DNA of 64,000 nt, from assembly GCF_002843385.1 (NCBI RefSeq), contig NZ_MVDE01000006.1, forward strand, positions 124,001-188,000. Direction: 5' to 3'. Origin of the DNA: Labilibaculum manganireducens (GTDB lineage Bacteria; Bacteroidota; Bacteroidia; Bacteroidales; Marinifilaceae). The notes beneath the pieces are model-generated. The model did no database searches. It was not told where the DNA came from and saw only the letters and a program-made list of their open reading frames with translations. Of the stretch, positions 46,317 through 54,791 are shown piece after piece. Every line of letters starts with the position of its first letter. Position 1 is the first letter of the stretch. The position numbers were made by a program, and so were the translations under genes.

Positions 46317-47399
46317 ATGTATAATTTTCAATTTATTTCACTGAAAGAACTGAAGGAAATTGATTATCACGGAGATTTTTTAAGTTGTGACTCCAACTGG
46401 ATTTCCAATTGGTTCTCAATTTTTAAAAACGTTGAAAACAATGTATTGGGTTACAAGAAACGACCTTATATTATTTCCGCTTATTGCAATGGTAAACTGG
46501 CAGCAATTGTTCCTCTTGTAAAATTGCAGCGGATTTATTGTAAATGTCTAAAGCTTACATTTGTTGAGTTCTTAGATCAGCAGTGGTGTAGCATGGGAAA
46601 TGATATTATTGCTGTTGGATCCTTGGATCATAATTTTACCGAGGAGTTAATTTTCTGGATTAAAAAGAATATTCATTTCCATTTTCTGTTTTTGAGATAC
46701 CTGCCTAAAACATCTGTTTTAAATAAAAAATTCCGAATGTTTCATTATGCGGGAGCTCCTTTTGTTCAGGTGTCGGATTATCAGAATTATGAAGAGTTTT
46801 CTTCACAGGTTTATACACGTAGATTTCATTCGGATTTACGAAAAAAACTTCGAAAAATTAAAAAGGATGGTTTTGAGTCCGAAATCAGTTTCAATACAAT
46901 AAACGAAGAGAGTTTAGCCGAAATTAGAAGAATTGCGAAAACGAAAAAAATTGACGGGAAAAGTTTTTTATATGCTGATATAAAAAAAGAAGCATTTCAA
47001 TTGCAGATGTATAAATTATTCCCTTCTCAGGTTGTTTTCCTAAAATTGAACAAGCATGCTGTAGCTTATGGTACTTATATTGATTGTAATGGGGAAAGAA
47101 TAGGTATAGATGCAGCTTTTGACAGAGATTACCGAAGTTATGGAGTAGGAATCCATTGTGTTGATTCAATTATTCAGAATAGTTTTAAAGACGGCAAGCA
47201 GAAGATCTCTTTTGGTATGGGACTGGACAGCTATAAATTTCAATTTACCAATCAGATTGACCGCTATTATATGTGTTTCGATTATAAACTTCGCTTAAAA
47301 TCCTTACTTGCATTGCCTTACTTTAAATACAGGTTAAAAAAGGAAGATCAGCAAGTAATTAAAAATCTTCAAAATATAAACGGCAATGGAAGGATTTAA
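46317..47399 (+). CDS. FemAB/GNAT-like acyl- or aminoacyl-transferase, paralogue 2
   Basis: This 360-residue tandem copy of the preceding gene is colinear from the first residue ('MYNFQFISLKELKEI' against 'MYHFRFITLNDLKEI') to the end ('YYMCFDYKLRLKSLLALPYF'). Conserved blocks are the same; differences cluster in the N-terminal half, so the acceptor or donor may differ. The 151-base spacer between the copies is noncoding, unlike the tight spacing elsewhere, and probably marks the duplication joint. The final 14 bases overlap the deacetylase gene. The function is inferred only at family level. Confidence 0.8.
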   Translation: MYNFQFISLKELKEIDYHGDFLSCDSNWISNWFSIFKNVENNVLGYKKRPYIISAYCNGKLAAIVPLVKLQRIYCKCLKLTFVEFLDQQWCSMGNDIIAVGSLDHNFTEELIFWIKKNIHFHFLFLRYLPKTSVLNKKFRMFHYAGAPFVQVSDYQNYEEFSSQVYTRRFHSDLRKKLRKIKKDGFESEISFNTINEESLAEIRRIAKTKKIDGKSFLYADIKKEAFQLQMYKLFPSQVVFLKLNKHAVAYGTYIDCNGERIGIDAAFDRDYRSYGVGIHCVDSIIQNSFKDGKQKISFGMGLDSYKFQFTNQIDRYYMCFDYKLRLKSLLALPYFKYRLKKEDQQVIKNLQNINGNGRI

Positions 47400-48321
47400 G
47401 AAAATACTTGGAGATATTTTGGGTTGGGTTCTGCTTTTACTTTTTAAAAGTTATGGATTGAAGAAGTTCGATAAACATGTTTTGTCCATCTATTTTCACA
47501 ACCCGTCCCCTTTCTTGTTTCAAGGAATAATTCAGTTTTTAAAAGCTCATAATTTTCATTTTATCAGTGAGAAAGAATTGTATGATTTTGCGCTTGGCAG
47601 AGATGAGTTGAAGGAAAGGAAAGCCTTTGTTTCGTTTGATGATGCCTGGAAAGGGAACTTAAAGTTGATTCCTGTTATTGAGAAATATCAAATTCCAATT
47701 TCAATTTTTACACCCGTTAAACCGGTTGTGTCGGGAAATTATTGGTGGGAATATGTTCCTTATTTAAAAAGTAAGCATCCCGAAATAAGTGGTGCAGATG
47801 ATTTAAAAAGGATGAAAAACAGTCAGCGAATGGAATATGTTCGAAATGCTGCTGCTGAACGAATTTTAAAGAGATCGGCTGTAAATCTGAAAGAACTGGA
47901 ATATTTGCACAAGCATCCGCTTGTAACCATCGGATCGCATACCTATCATCATCCAATTGGTATTCAATGCAGCGATGAGGAACTGGCATTTGAGTATTCC
48001 GAATCGAAAAAGATTTTAGAGAGCTGGTTGAAAACGGAAATTAATTCATTCGCATATCCAAACGGCGATTACGATGAAAGAGATTTTGAATTCTTAAAAA
48101 AGAACGGCTATAAAATGGCTTTTACTACAAGTCCAAATCTTAGCCGGGAAAATAATGGAATGTACGAACTCCCCAGAATTTCTATCAATACAAAAGGAGG
48201 GAAGTACGAGAACATTGCACGCATGTTGGGTTTGTGGCATCAGTACATTCAGCCTTTGCAATTGAAATTAAAATCAGAAAACAGGAAAGTCAGTGTTCAA
48301 ATCATAGATCAGTATTCTTGA
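47386..48321 (+). CDS. Polysaccharide deacetylase (NodB-domain, CE4 type)
   Basis: This 311-residue protein has a NodB homology domain. The first catalytic motif is 'FVSFDDAWKG' (FDD, with the metal-binding aspartate), the second is 'TIGSHTYHHPIG' (H-x-x-H type zinc ligands), and 'SFAYPNGDYDERDFEFLKKNGYKMAFTT' follows. Members remove N- or O-acetyl groups from polysaccharides. An amphipathic or hydrophobic N-terminal stretch (residues 8-22) may anchor it to the membrane. The start overlaps the FemAB-like gene by 14 bases. Deacetylation could free an amino group for later modification. Confidence 0.87.
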   Translation: MEGFKKILGDILGWVLLLLFKSYGLKKFDKHVLSIYFHNPSPFLFQGIIQFLKAHNFHFISEKELYDFALGRDELKERKAFVSFDDAWKGNLKLIPVIEKYQIPISIFTPVKPVVSGNYWWEYVPYLKSKHPEISGADDLKRMKNSQRMEYVRNAAAERILKRSAVNLKELEYLHKHPLVTIGSHTYHHPIGIQCSDEELAFEYSESKKILESWLKTEINSFAYPNGDYDERDFEFLKKNGYKMAFTTSPNLSRENNGMYELPRISINTKGGKYENIARMLGLWHQYIQPLQLKLKSENRKVSVQIIDQYS

Positions 48322-48366
48322 AAATGAAACTGTTTTTCACCTTATAAACTTCATATTACATTTCTA

Positions 48367-49449
48367 ATGAAAGAAGTATTATTTATTGCTCCGGGAAATA
48401 CAAAAAGTAAAGGTGGAATCGGCTTGTGTGTAAATAATTATTCGAAACACATCAAACCATTTAAGCTGATTGTTACTCACCGATTCAACTCAAAAGTGTT
48501 GAATAGTATTTGGTTTCCTGCTTGTGTAATTGAATTGATACTTCGCCTTTTAAACGATTCAGACATTAAAATTATTCATATTCACGGAGCATCGAAAGGC
48601 AGTTTTTACCGCAAATACATTCTGTTCTCGATTGTTCACAGGCTGTTTAACAAGAAACTGATCTATCATATCCACGGAGGTGGGTTTCGCGATTTTTATT
48701 TGGAATCACCGGTATTTATACAAAAGAGAATTCGTTACGTAATTCAATCTGCAGATGTTGTTTTTTGCCTGACTGAAAAATGGAAGCATTTCTTTTCCAG
48801 CGCGTTTCATCCGAAGCGGATTGTGATTTTAAACAACATGATTATTCCTCCGGCCGAACCCAATAAAATAGTGTTGAATGGCAAACTTCAGTTTCTCTTT
48901 TTGGGCTTAATTGGTGACAATAAGGGAATATTTGATTTATTAAAAACCATTTCGAAAAACAGAACCAATTTTGAGGGGAGACTATGCTTAAAGATTGCCG
49001 GTAATGGAGAAGTGGCCCGGCTAACGAAATATATTTCGAGATGGAAATTAGAGAATCTGGTACAATTTGAAGGTTGGGTAGATGCAGAGAAAAAAGATCA
49101 GTTGATGCGCTCATCGCACATTTTTATTTTGCCTTCCTACAAGGAAGGATTGCCCTTATCTATTTTGGAAGCAATGAGTTATTCGCTTCCAATCATATCA
49201 AGTAATGCCGGAGGTATTCCTGATTTAATTTACAAATACAAGAATGGCATTTTAGTGGATGCCGGAAATGAGGAAGGGATAAAAAAAGCCATTTTAAATT
49301 TACTAAACAATCATAATTTGATACAGATTTACTCTGAAAGGTCGGCAAAAGGAAGTGTTGACTTCTATCCACAAAGCGTTTTAAAAACTCTATTTTCAAT
49401 TTACCATGAACTACAGAGCAGTAAGGGATTACTTATTGAGCAAAATTAA
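48367..49449 (+). CDS. Glycosyltransferase family 4 (GT-B fold)
   Basis: This 360-residue retaining glycosyltransferase adds a sugar to the polysaccharide precursor. The N-terminal acceptor domain begins 'VLFIAPGNTKSKGGIGLCV' with the usual glycine-rich loop. The C-terminal donor domain has 'FLFLGLIGDNKGIFDLLKTI', 'LKIAGNGEVARLTKYI' and the E-x7-E motif in 'FILPSYKEGLPLSILEAMSY', followed by 'SNAGGIPDLI'. Its last 44 bases overlap the start of a CapK-like gene, a larger overlap than usual; alignment of the two CapK paralogues supports that start. Confidence 0.93.
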   Translation: MKEVLFIAPGNTKSKGGIGLCVNNYSKHIKPFKLIVTHRFNSKVLNSIWFPACVIELILRLLNDSDIKIIHIHGASKGSFYRKYILFSIVHRLFNKKLIYHIHGGGFRDFYLESPVFIQKRIRYVIQSADVVFCLTEKWKHFFSSAFHPKRIVILNNMIIPPAEPNKIVLNGKLQFLFLGLIGDNKGIFDLLKTISKNRTNFEGRLCLKIAGNGEVARLTKYISRWKLENLVQFEGWVDAEKKDQLMRSSHIFILPSYKEGLPLSILEAMSYSLPIISSNAGGIPDLIYKYKNGILVDAGNEEGIKKAILNLLNNHNLIQIYSERSAKGSVDFYPQSVLKTLFSIYHELQSSKGLLIEQN

Positions 49450-50725
49450 GTTTGGTTACCGGTTTTCGAAGGAATTACAGCGGATAGCCGACTTATACTC
49501 AATTAGCGAATCTCAATTATTAGAACTGAAAAATCAGGAATTTGTAAAGCAATATCAAAATGCATTTACCAATTCTAAATTTTATAATAAGCTTTATCAG
49601 GAGCACGGATTGCACTTGAATTCAATCCAGTCAACCGATGATGCAAAATTGATTCCAATCATCACAAAAGAAGATATACGCCATAGGGTGGATGATTTGC
49701 TGACCTGTAATAAATTGTTTGTTTATACCGCTTATACCAGCGGAACAACCGGATCGCCATTAAAGCTGTACCGCGATTATCAATCGGTTTGTAAAGAATA
49801 TTCTTACGGATACTATTTTCAAAGTATGCACGGGTATCAGTTGGGTGATAAAGTGATTTCTATCAAAGGAGATTTAGATCAAAGTGAAATTTCCAGATAC
49901 GATCGTTCATTAAATACCCTTCACTTGTCGAGCTATAATCTGAATGAAAAAAATATTAAGAAGTATTACCGGTTAATTAAAGATTTCGGACCCAAGGTAG
50001 TAAAGGCATATCCATCCTCTCTGCAGATTCTTTCGGTAGAACTGTACAAAGCAGGACTCGATTTACAGATTCCGCTGGCTTTTACTTCTTCCGAAGTGCT
50101 GCACGATTTTCAACGAAGTATTATTGAAAAGATTCTGCACACACAAATTTTCGACTGGTATGGGAATTCCGAGCAGACGATTTCTTTGGGACAGGTGAAG
50201 GAAGGTTTGTATCAGGATATTCCTTTGTATGCCCATATTGAGGTGCAGGAAAAGTGCATTATTACCACGGGTTTTATTAATAAGTCTTTTCCGTTGATTC
50301 GTTACAAAATTGATGATGTGATAAAACTGAAGTGCGGCAGCAGCTGCATTCGTTGTTGTACCAGCCGAATTTTAGGACGGGACAATCAGTATGTGTTGTT
50401 GAAAAACGGGCAGCAAATCGGCCTGTTGGATCATGCCTTTAATTTTAGCAATGTAAAGAACATTCTGGGAGCACAAATCGTTCAGAATGTGGCAGGTGAA
50501 ATCAATTTGAATATCATTCCCGATGATAATTATACGGAGACGAATAAAGCGAACCTCATTAAGAATTTAACTCAGCTTTTGGGTGCTGATTGTAAGATTC
50601 ATTACAAAGAAATCGGCGAAGACCAAATCATTCGAACAGTATCAGGGAAGTATAATTTGATGGTTTCAAACCTCAGTTCTCAGAAGGGAAATCAGGTGAT
50701 CAGAGAAATTATGCAGGAGACTTAA
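49406..50725 (+). CDS. CapK-like adenylate-forming enzyme, paralogue 1
   Basis: This 439-residue protein belongs to the phenylacetate-CoA ligase/CapK group of ANL enzymes, which activate a carboxylic acid with ATP. The P-loop-like motif is 'YTAYTSGTTGSPLKLYRD' (about residues 108-125), followed by 'AYPSSLQILSVELYKAGLDL', 'FTSSEVLHDFQR' and 'FDWYGNSEQT'. The start overlaps the upstream glycosyltransferase gene by 44 bases but is confirmed by colinearity with the next gene from residue 1. A cysteine cluster near residues 311-318 ('CGSSCIRCC') is absent from paralogue 2. Members in capsule loci probably supply acyl groups for decoration; the acid is unknown. Confidence 0.85.
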   Translation: MNYRAVRDYLLSKIKFGYRFSKELQRIADLYSISESQLLELKNQEFVKQYQNAFTNSKFYNKLYQEHGLHLNSIQSTDDAKLIPIITKEDIRHRVDDLLTCNKLFVYTAYTSGTTGSPLKLYRDYQSVCKEYSYGYYFQSMHGYQLGDKVISIKGDLDQSEISRYDRSLNTLHLSSYNLNEKNIKKYYRLIKDFGPKVVKAYPSSLQILSVELYKAGLDLQIPLAFTSSEVLHDFQRSIIEKILHTQIFDWYGNSEQTISLGQVKEGLYQDIPLYAHIEVQEKCIITTGFINKSFPLIRYKIDDVIKLKCGSSCIRCCTSRILGRDNQYVLLKNGQQIGLLDHAFNFSNVKNILGAQIVQNVAGEINLNIIPDDNYTETNKANLIKNLTQLLGADCKIHYKEIGEDQIIRTVSGKYNLMVSNLSSQKGNQVIREIMQET

Positions 50726-50737
50726 ACCATATCGAAT

Positions 50738-52009
50738 ATGACTTATCGATTAATCAAAGATTTGATTGCTTATAAAATTAAGTTTGGAAGCGGGTTCGAA
50801 AAAGAGCTCAAAAAGATTGTTGATTTGAGCACTTGTTCGGAACAGAAATTACTGGATTTAAAAGAGAAGGAGTTTGTAAAACAATTTCGGAATGCTTTTG
50901 AGAATTCAAAATTCTATAAAAATCTGTATCAGTCTCATGGATTAACTATTTATTCGGTTAAAAATTTATCGGATGTAAATAAATTACCAATCATCAATAA
51001 ATCGATTGTTAAAAAAAACAGTGCCGATATTTTAACCAAATCAAGGTTAATGGTTTTTAAAGCCTATTCGAGTGGTACAACAGGAACACCTCTTCAGGTA
51101 TACAGGGATTTTTCATCAACAATAAAAGAGTATGCATACGGACATTTTTTCCAGCAAATGCACGGTTATCATTTGGGTGATCCTGTTGTTTCTCTTCGAG
51201 GTGTACTGGATCGGAATACAGTTTCTTATTTCGATAAAAGCAATAATGTTTTGTACATCTCCAGCTTTCATTTGGGGGCAGATGAAATTGGCAGGATTCA
51301 TAAAATGATTACTGATTTTCAACCTAAAGTAATAAAAGCTTATCCCAGTTCTATGCACATATTGGCCACAGAGTTGTACAAAGCCAATTTGGAATTAAAC
51401 ATTCCGCTTGCATTTACCTCTTCGGAGGTATTACACGATTTTCAAAGAGAAATAGTAGAGAAAGTTTTCAATACTAAAATATTCGATTGGTATGGCAATG
51501 CAGAACAAACAGTTGCTTTTGGGCAGTTTAATGATTCTTATTATCACGAATTTCCATTGTATTCTCATACCGAATTTGCCGACAATCATTTAATAACAAC
51601 CGGATTTATCAACAGTGCATTTCCTTTAATTCGTTATAAGGTAGATGATATGATTCAATTGGCCCCCACAAGTAACGGAACCTGTGTGGTTCAAAAAATA
51701 GAAGGTCGCGATGATGATTATGTGATTTTAAAAGATGGTCAGCGAATTGGACGATTGGATTTGGCTTTTAAGAAAATAAATCAGCTTTTAGCCGCTCAGA
51801 TAATTCAAAATACCGTGGGAGAAATAACTGTAAATCTGATTCCTGATAAAGGGTTTACAAAATTAGACAACACACAATTGGAACAAAATTTAAAAGCTTT
51901 ATTGGGTAATGATTGCAGAATCAAATTTGAAAAAATTGAAACAAAGGGATTGATTAGAAGCAACAGAGGGAAGTTTAATTTAGTTGTATCTCAAATTGAA
52001 AAAAAATGA
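50738..52009 (+). CDS. CapK-like adenylate-forming enzyme, paralogue 2
   Basis: This 423-residue tandem paralogue of the preceding gene starts 12 bases after it. The ATP motif is 'FKAYSSGTTGTPLQVYRD', followed by 'KAYPSSMHILATELYKANLEL', 'LAFTSSEVLHDFQREI' and 'FDWYGNAEQTVAFG'. The two proteins align throughout except for the missing cysteine cluster. Its stop overlaps the start of the ATP-grasp gene by 4 bases (ATGA), so the adenylating enzyme and the ligase are translationally coupled and may act in one pathway. The carboxylate substrate is unknown. Confidence 0.85.
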   Translation: MTYRLIKDLIAYKIKFGSGFEKELKKIVDLSTCSEQKLLDLKEKEFVKQFRNAFENSKFYKNLYQSHGLTIYSVKNLSDVNKLPIINKSIVKKNSADILTKSRLMVFKAYSSGTTGTPLQVYRDFSSTIKEYAYGHFFQQMHGYHLGDPVVSLRGVLDRNTVSYFDKSNNVLYISSFHLGADEIGRIHKMITDFQPKVIKAYPSSMHILATELYKANLELNIPLAFTSSEVLHDFQREIVEKVFNTKIFDWYGNAEQTVAFGQFNDSYYHEFPLYSHTEFADNHLITTGFINSAFPLIRYKVDDMIQLAPTSNGTCVVQKIEGRDDDYVILKDGQRIGRLDLAFKKINQLLAAQIIQNTVGEITVNLIPDKGFTKLDNTQLEQNLKALLGNDCRIKFEKIETKGLIRSNRGKFNLVVSQIEKK

Positions 52010-53106
52010 GCCTGATTCAGAAGCAGATTGTGATTGTTGGTGCAGGGCCACAAGCTTTATTCTTGTTGAGGGAATATAGTCGGATAGGATATTTGGTTAC
52101 TATACTGGGGCGCAAAAACGAAATTGCCATGTATTCCCGTTACGGCATAAAATTAATTGTTGATACAGAAGAGGATTTGATTCATAAATTAACGGGTTTG
52201 GCTTCCAAAAACAGCATGCAGGATTGTATTGTTGCGAGTGGTTTTTACCTGTCTTTTCTGATGAAGAATTTTCCCGGGTTTTTCACTCTTTTTAATGTTG
52301 TACCTAAAGATAAAGAGGCTTTATCTATTTTTTTGAACAAACTAAATACCTATCAATTGGCTGAGGAGATTGATTGTAAATATCCAAAATCAGTTCTTCT
52401 AAGTCAATTGAATCACGATACCGATTACAAGAGTTTTACATTTCCGCAAATTGTAAAGTGGAATCAGGATATCTATTTGTATGAAAAGCCAGCCTTTAAA
52501 ACCTGTTTGGTGCAAAATATAAAAGATCTAAAAAATCTCAATCAAACTCTTATCGATCGGGAGAAGCAATCGTTGGTAATGCAGGAGTTTTTGGGAGCAG
52601 ATTTGCAAAATAATTTTTCCTATGGTGCTTATTTCGATCGGGGAAATTTAGTGGCAGGAATTTGTGTGAATGAAGTCCGGCATTATCGTTCGGGAGTCTC
52701 TTCGGTGGTGGAAGAATATCGTGGCGAATTTGCCGAAATTATAGAAGAAAAATCCATTCAATTAATTGGCAAAACATTATTTACCGGTTTTTTAGATGTT
52801 GAATTTAAAATTTTTAACGGCGAACCATATCTCTTGGAGGTAAACCCCCGGCCATTTGGTTTTATCCGGATCATGAAACTGAAATATCCTGATTTGATCC
52901 CCTATATTTTAGGCGAGTGTGTCAGCAATCAAAAGAATTCCAAACAGGTTCAATGGATGAATGTTCTGCGCGACATGGTTTTAATTGCCAAAAACCCGGG
53001 AAAGATATTGCACATGTTCTCAGTCCTGTTCAACTTCAGCAGCAGAACCTTTGATGTGTGGGATATAGGTGATTTGAAACCGTTTTTCCGACAGGTGAAA
53101 CGTTAA
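52006..53106 (+). CDS. ATP-grasp ligase 2
   Basis: This 366-residue ATP-grasp protein is distinct from the one at 40458. It opens with a Rossmann-like nucleotide motif ('QIVIVGAGPQALFLLREYSR'). The central 'YPKSVLLSQL' and 'FPQIVKWNQD' stretch contains the ATP-binding lysine, 'LVMQEFLGADL' follows, and the metal site is in 'GFLDVEFKIFNGEPYLLEVNPRPFG' (E-x-N-P-R). It is coupled by ATGA to CapK paralogue 2. It resembles ligases that make an amide from an acyl-phosphate and an amine. A 21-bp repeat array follows its stop. Confidence 0.83.
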   Translation: MSLIQKQIVIVGAGPQALFLLREYSRIGYLVTILGRKNEIAMYSRYGIKLIVDTEEDLIHKLTGLASKNSMQDCIVASGFYLSFLMKNFPGFFTLFNVVPKDKEALSIFLNKLNTYQLAEEIDCKYPKSVLLSQLNHDTDYKSFTFPQIVKWNQDIYLYEKPAFKTCLVQNIKDLKNLNQTLIDREKQSLVMQEFLGADLQNNFSYGAYFDRGNLVAGICVNEVRHYRSGVSSVVEEYRGEFAEIIEEKSIQLIGKTLFTGFLDVEFKIFNGEPYLLEVNPRPFGFIRIMKLKYPDLIPYILGECVSNQKNSKQVQWMNVLRDMVLIAKNPGKILHMFSVLFNFSSRTFDVWDIGDLKPFFRQVKR

Positions 53107-53469
53107 AGTTCATTGAGTAGACCTGAACAAATCCGAGAATAACCAGTACATAATCAATTTTGAGTGTTGCAGAGCTCATTTTGAATGTTGCAGAGTCCAT
53201 TTTGAATGTTGCAGAGTTCATTTTGACTGTTACAGAGCTCATTTTGAGTGTTGCAAAGCTCATTCTGCGTGTTGCAGAGTCCATTTTTGGCTTGCAGAGC
53301 TCATTTTACGTGTTGCAGAGTCCATTTTTGGCTTGCAGAGCTCATTCTGCGTGTTGCAGAGTCCATTTTGAGCTTGCAGAGCTCATTCTGCGTTTGCAGA
53401 GTCCATTTTGAGTACTAAAAGCAATCCTCCTTAAAAATAATATCTAACCACTAATATCATTAAAATCTC
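53107..53469. other. 363-base gap filled mainly by a tandem repeat array
   Basis: Between ATP-grasp 2 and the deacetylase-like gene there is the 21-bp array (53166-53413) plus short flanks. A partial unit lies at 53155-53165. Both strands have open frames through the array, but these come from the repeat period being a multiple of 3. Confidence 0.6.
53166..53413. repeat. 21-bp tandem repeat array, 12 units
   Basis: Twelve head-to-tail units of consensus GTTGCAGAG(CT/TC)CATTTTGAGT occur. Eight are 21 bases; four (units 7, 9, 11 and 12) have lost the first G and are 20 bases. In the second half, units with GAGCTC alternate with units with GAGTCC, giving a roughly 41-base higher-order period. 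Divergence between units is moderate, so the array is older than the two heptamer arrays. Confidence 0.95.
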
Positions 53470-54555
53470 ATGATGTCTCTCTGCCTAACGCTCGACTACG
53501 AACTTTTTGGTTCTGGTCGCGGTAATGTGTTTCAGCACATTATTGAACCAACCAATAGAATGTTGAGTATTTGCGAACAGCACAACATCAAGCTGACTAT
53601 ATTTTTTGAAGTGGTAGAATACTGGAAGCTGAAGGAAGCTTACGAGAGTGGAATTACAATGGGCTATTCGTCGAATCCTGCTACAGCCATGAAAGAGCAA
53701 ATACAGCGAGCTTATCAATTGGGTCACGATGTACAATTGCACCTGCATCCGCAATGGATTGATGCAAAATATGAAAAAGGGGAATGGCTGCTGAATCTGG
53801 ATTACTGGAGGTTGCCGGAGGTGCCCGATCAGCCGGATGAAACCATTAGCATGGGATTGTCGGAGTTAATCCGAAAAGGCAAAGAGACTTTAGAGTCCAT
53901 TCTGGAAGCTGTAAATCCGGAGTACAAGTGCAACATACTTCGGGCAGGAGGATACAATATCGATCCATCGGAACGATTGCTGAAGTTTCTTAAACAGCAT
54001 TCCTTTATTGCAGATAGTTCGGTTTATTATGGTGGAAAAGCGGAAGGCAATTTATCTCGCTACGATTATTCGGATATTTCAGAAACCAAAGCTTACTGGT
54101 ATGCATCCAATAATTCTTTGATGAGTTCAAACGGCATTGGCAGTGGATTTTTGGAATTGCCAATTTTTGCTCAAAAGCGAAGACGAATTCTAAAATACGA
54201 TGCAGTACGAATAAAATCTGCAATGCAGAACAAAGCCAATTCCATAGAGAAATTTAAAAACAACAGCGCAAAGAAATCAAAATGGGAGACTGTTCAGTTT
54301 TTGCTTCAGGAAGAGGCCTTAACCTGGGATTTTTGTTTGTTCTCGAAAGGAAAAATGAGAAACTTTTTAAAAGCGGCAATCAGGCTTCAGAAACATTCAG
54401 CAATGCTGTTTCATCCCTTTGTTTTGGTCGGACATCCAAAGGATTTCTACTATCCGGATGCCTTGCTTTATTTGGCCAAACAAGCAGGGAAAAGGGAAAT
54501 TGCATTCCATACTTTAAGCGGATTACTTGTAAAAATTAATCAAGAGACAGTTTAG
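53470..54555 (+). CDS. Polysaccharide deacetylase-like protein (WalW-like)
   Basis: This 361-residue protein has the (beta/alpha)-barrel fold of the deacetylase superfamily, outside the classical NodB type. Catalytic-region candidates are 'LTLDYELFGSGRG' (first aspartate), 'GHDVQLHLHPQWID' (histidine pair, residues about 80-93) and 'RAGGYNIDPSERLLKFL'. The 'FHPFVLVGHPKDFY' histidine lies near the C-terminus. Homologues are common in Bacteroidota exopolysaccharide clusters. Either ATG at 53470 or 53473 could start it. It probably edits the polysaccharide or precursor; whether it is a deacetylase is unproven. Confidence 0.75.
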   Translation: MMSLCLTLDYELFGSGRGNVFQHIIEPTNRMLSICEQHNIKLTIFFEVVEYWKLKEAYESGITMGYSSNPATAMKEQIQRAYQLGHDVQLHLHPQWIDAKYEKGEWLLNLDYWRLPEVPDQPDETISMGLSELIRKGKETLESILEAVNPEYKCNILRAGGYNIDPSERLLKFLKQHSFIADSSVYYGGKAEGNLSRYDYSDISETKAYWYASNNSLMSSNGIGSGFLELPIFAQKRRRILKYDAVRIKSAMQNKANSIEKFKNNSAKKSKWETVQFLLQEEALTWDFCLFSKGKMRNFLKAAIRLQKHSAMLFHPFVLVGHPKDFYYPDALLYLAKQAGKREIAFHTLSGLLVKINQETV

Positions 54556-54560
54556 AAGAC

Positions 54561-54639
54561 TCCTAAATCCCCTAAAGGGGACTTTGATCTGCAACTAATG
54601 CTTGTTTATTTTTTGTAAGCCCCTTTAGGTGTTTGGGGT
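54561..54639. repeat. Imperfect long inverted repeat
   Basis: CCTAAATCCCCTAAAGGGGA near 54562-54581 is itself palindromic. It also pairs with AGCCCCTTTAGGTGTTTGGGG near 54618-54639. A further small hairpin CCAACAG/CTGTTGG lies at 54656-54679. It is a dispersed REP-like element, not a terminator, as no T run follows directly. Confidence 0.6.
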
Positions 54640-54791
54640 ATTGTAAGTAGAGAACCCAACAGAGTCGCAGACCTGTTGGAGTTAAGGCTGGAACTTCGCA
54701 CCCTGACAGGCTAAATCAATTTTTAAGCATGATCAGACGCTAATCTTTAGTTAACAGCCTTTTTTATCTAACCATCTATCGTTTAAAAAAC

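Noticed and set aside
53036-53411. Heptad-like reading frames through the 21-bp array on both strands
   Set aside because: The 21-bp period keeps frames open by chance, and the 20-bp units shift the frame within the array. There is no plausible start signal, and the minus-strand frame runs into the ATP-grasp gene.
53166-53413. Possible CRISPR array
   Set aside because: Units abut without unique spacers and no cas genes are present, so it is a plain tandem repeat.
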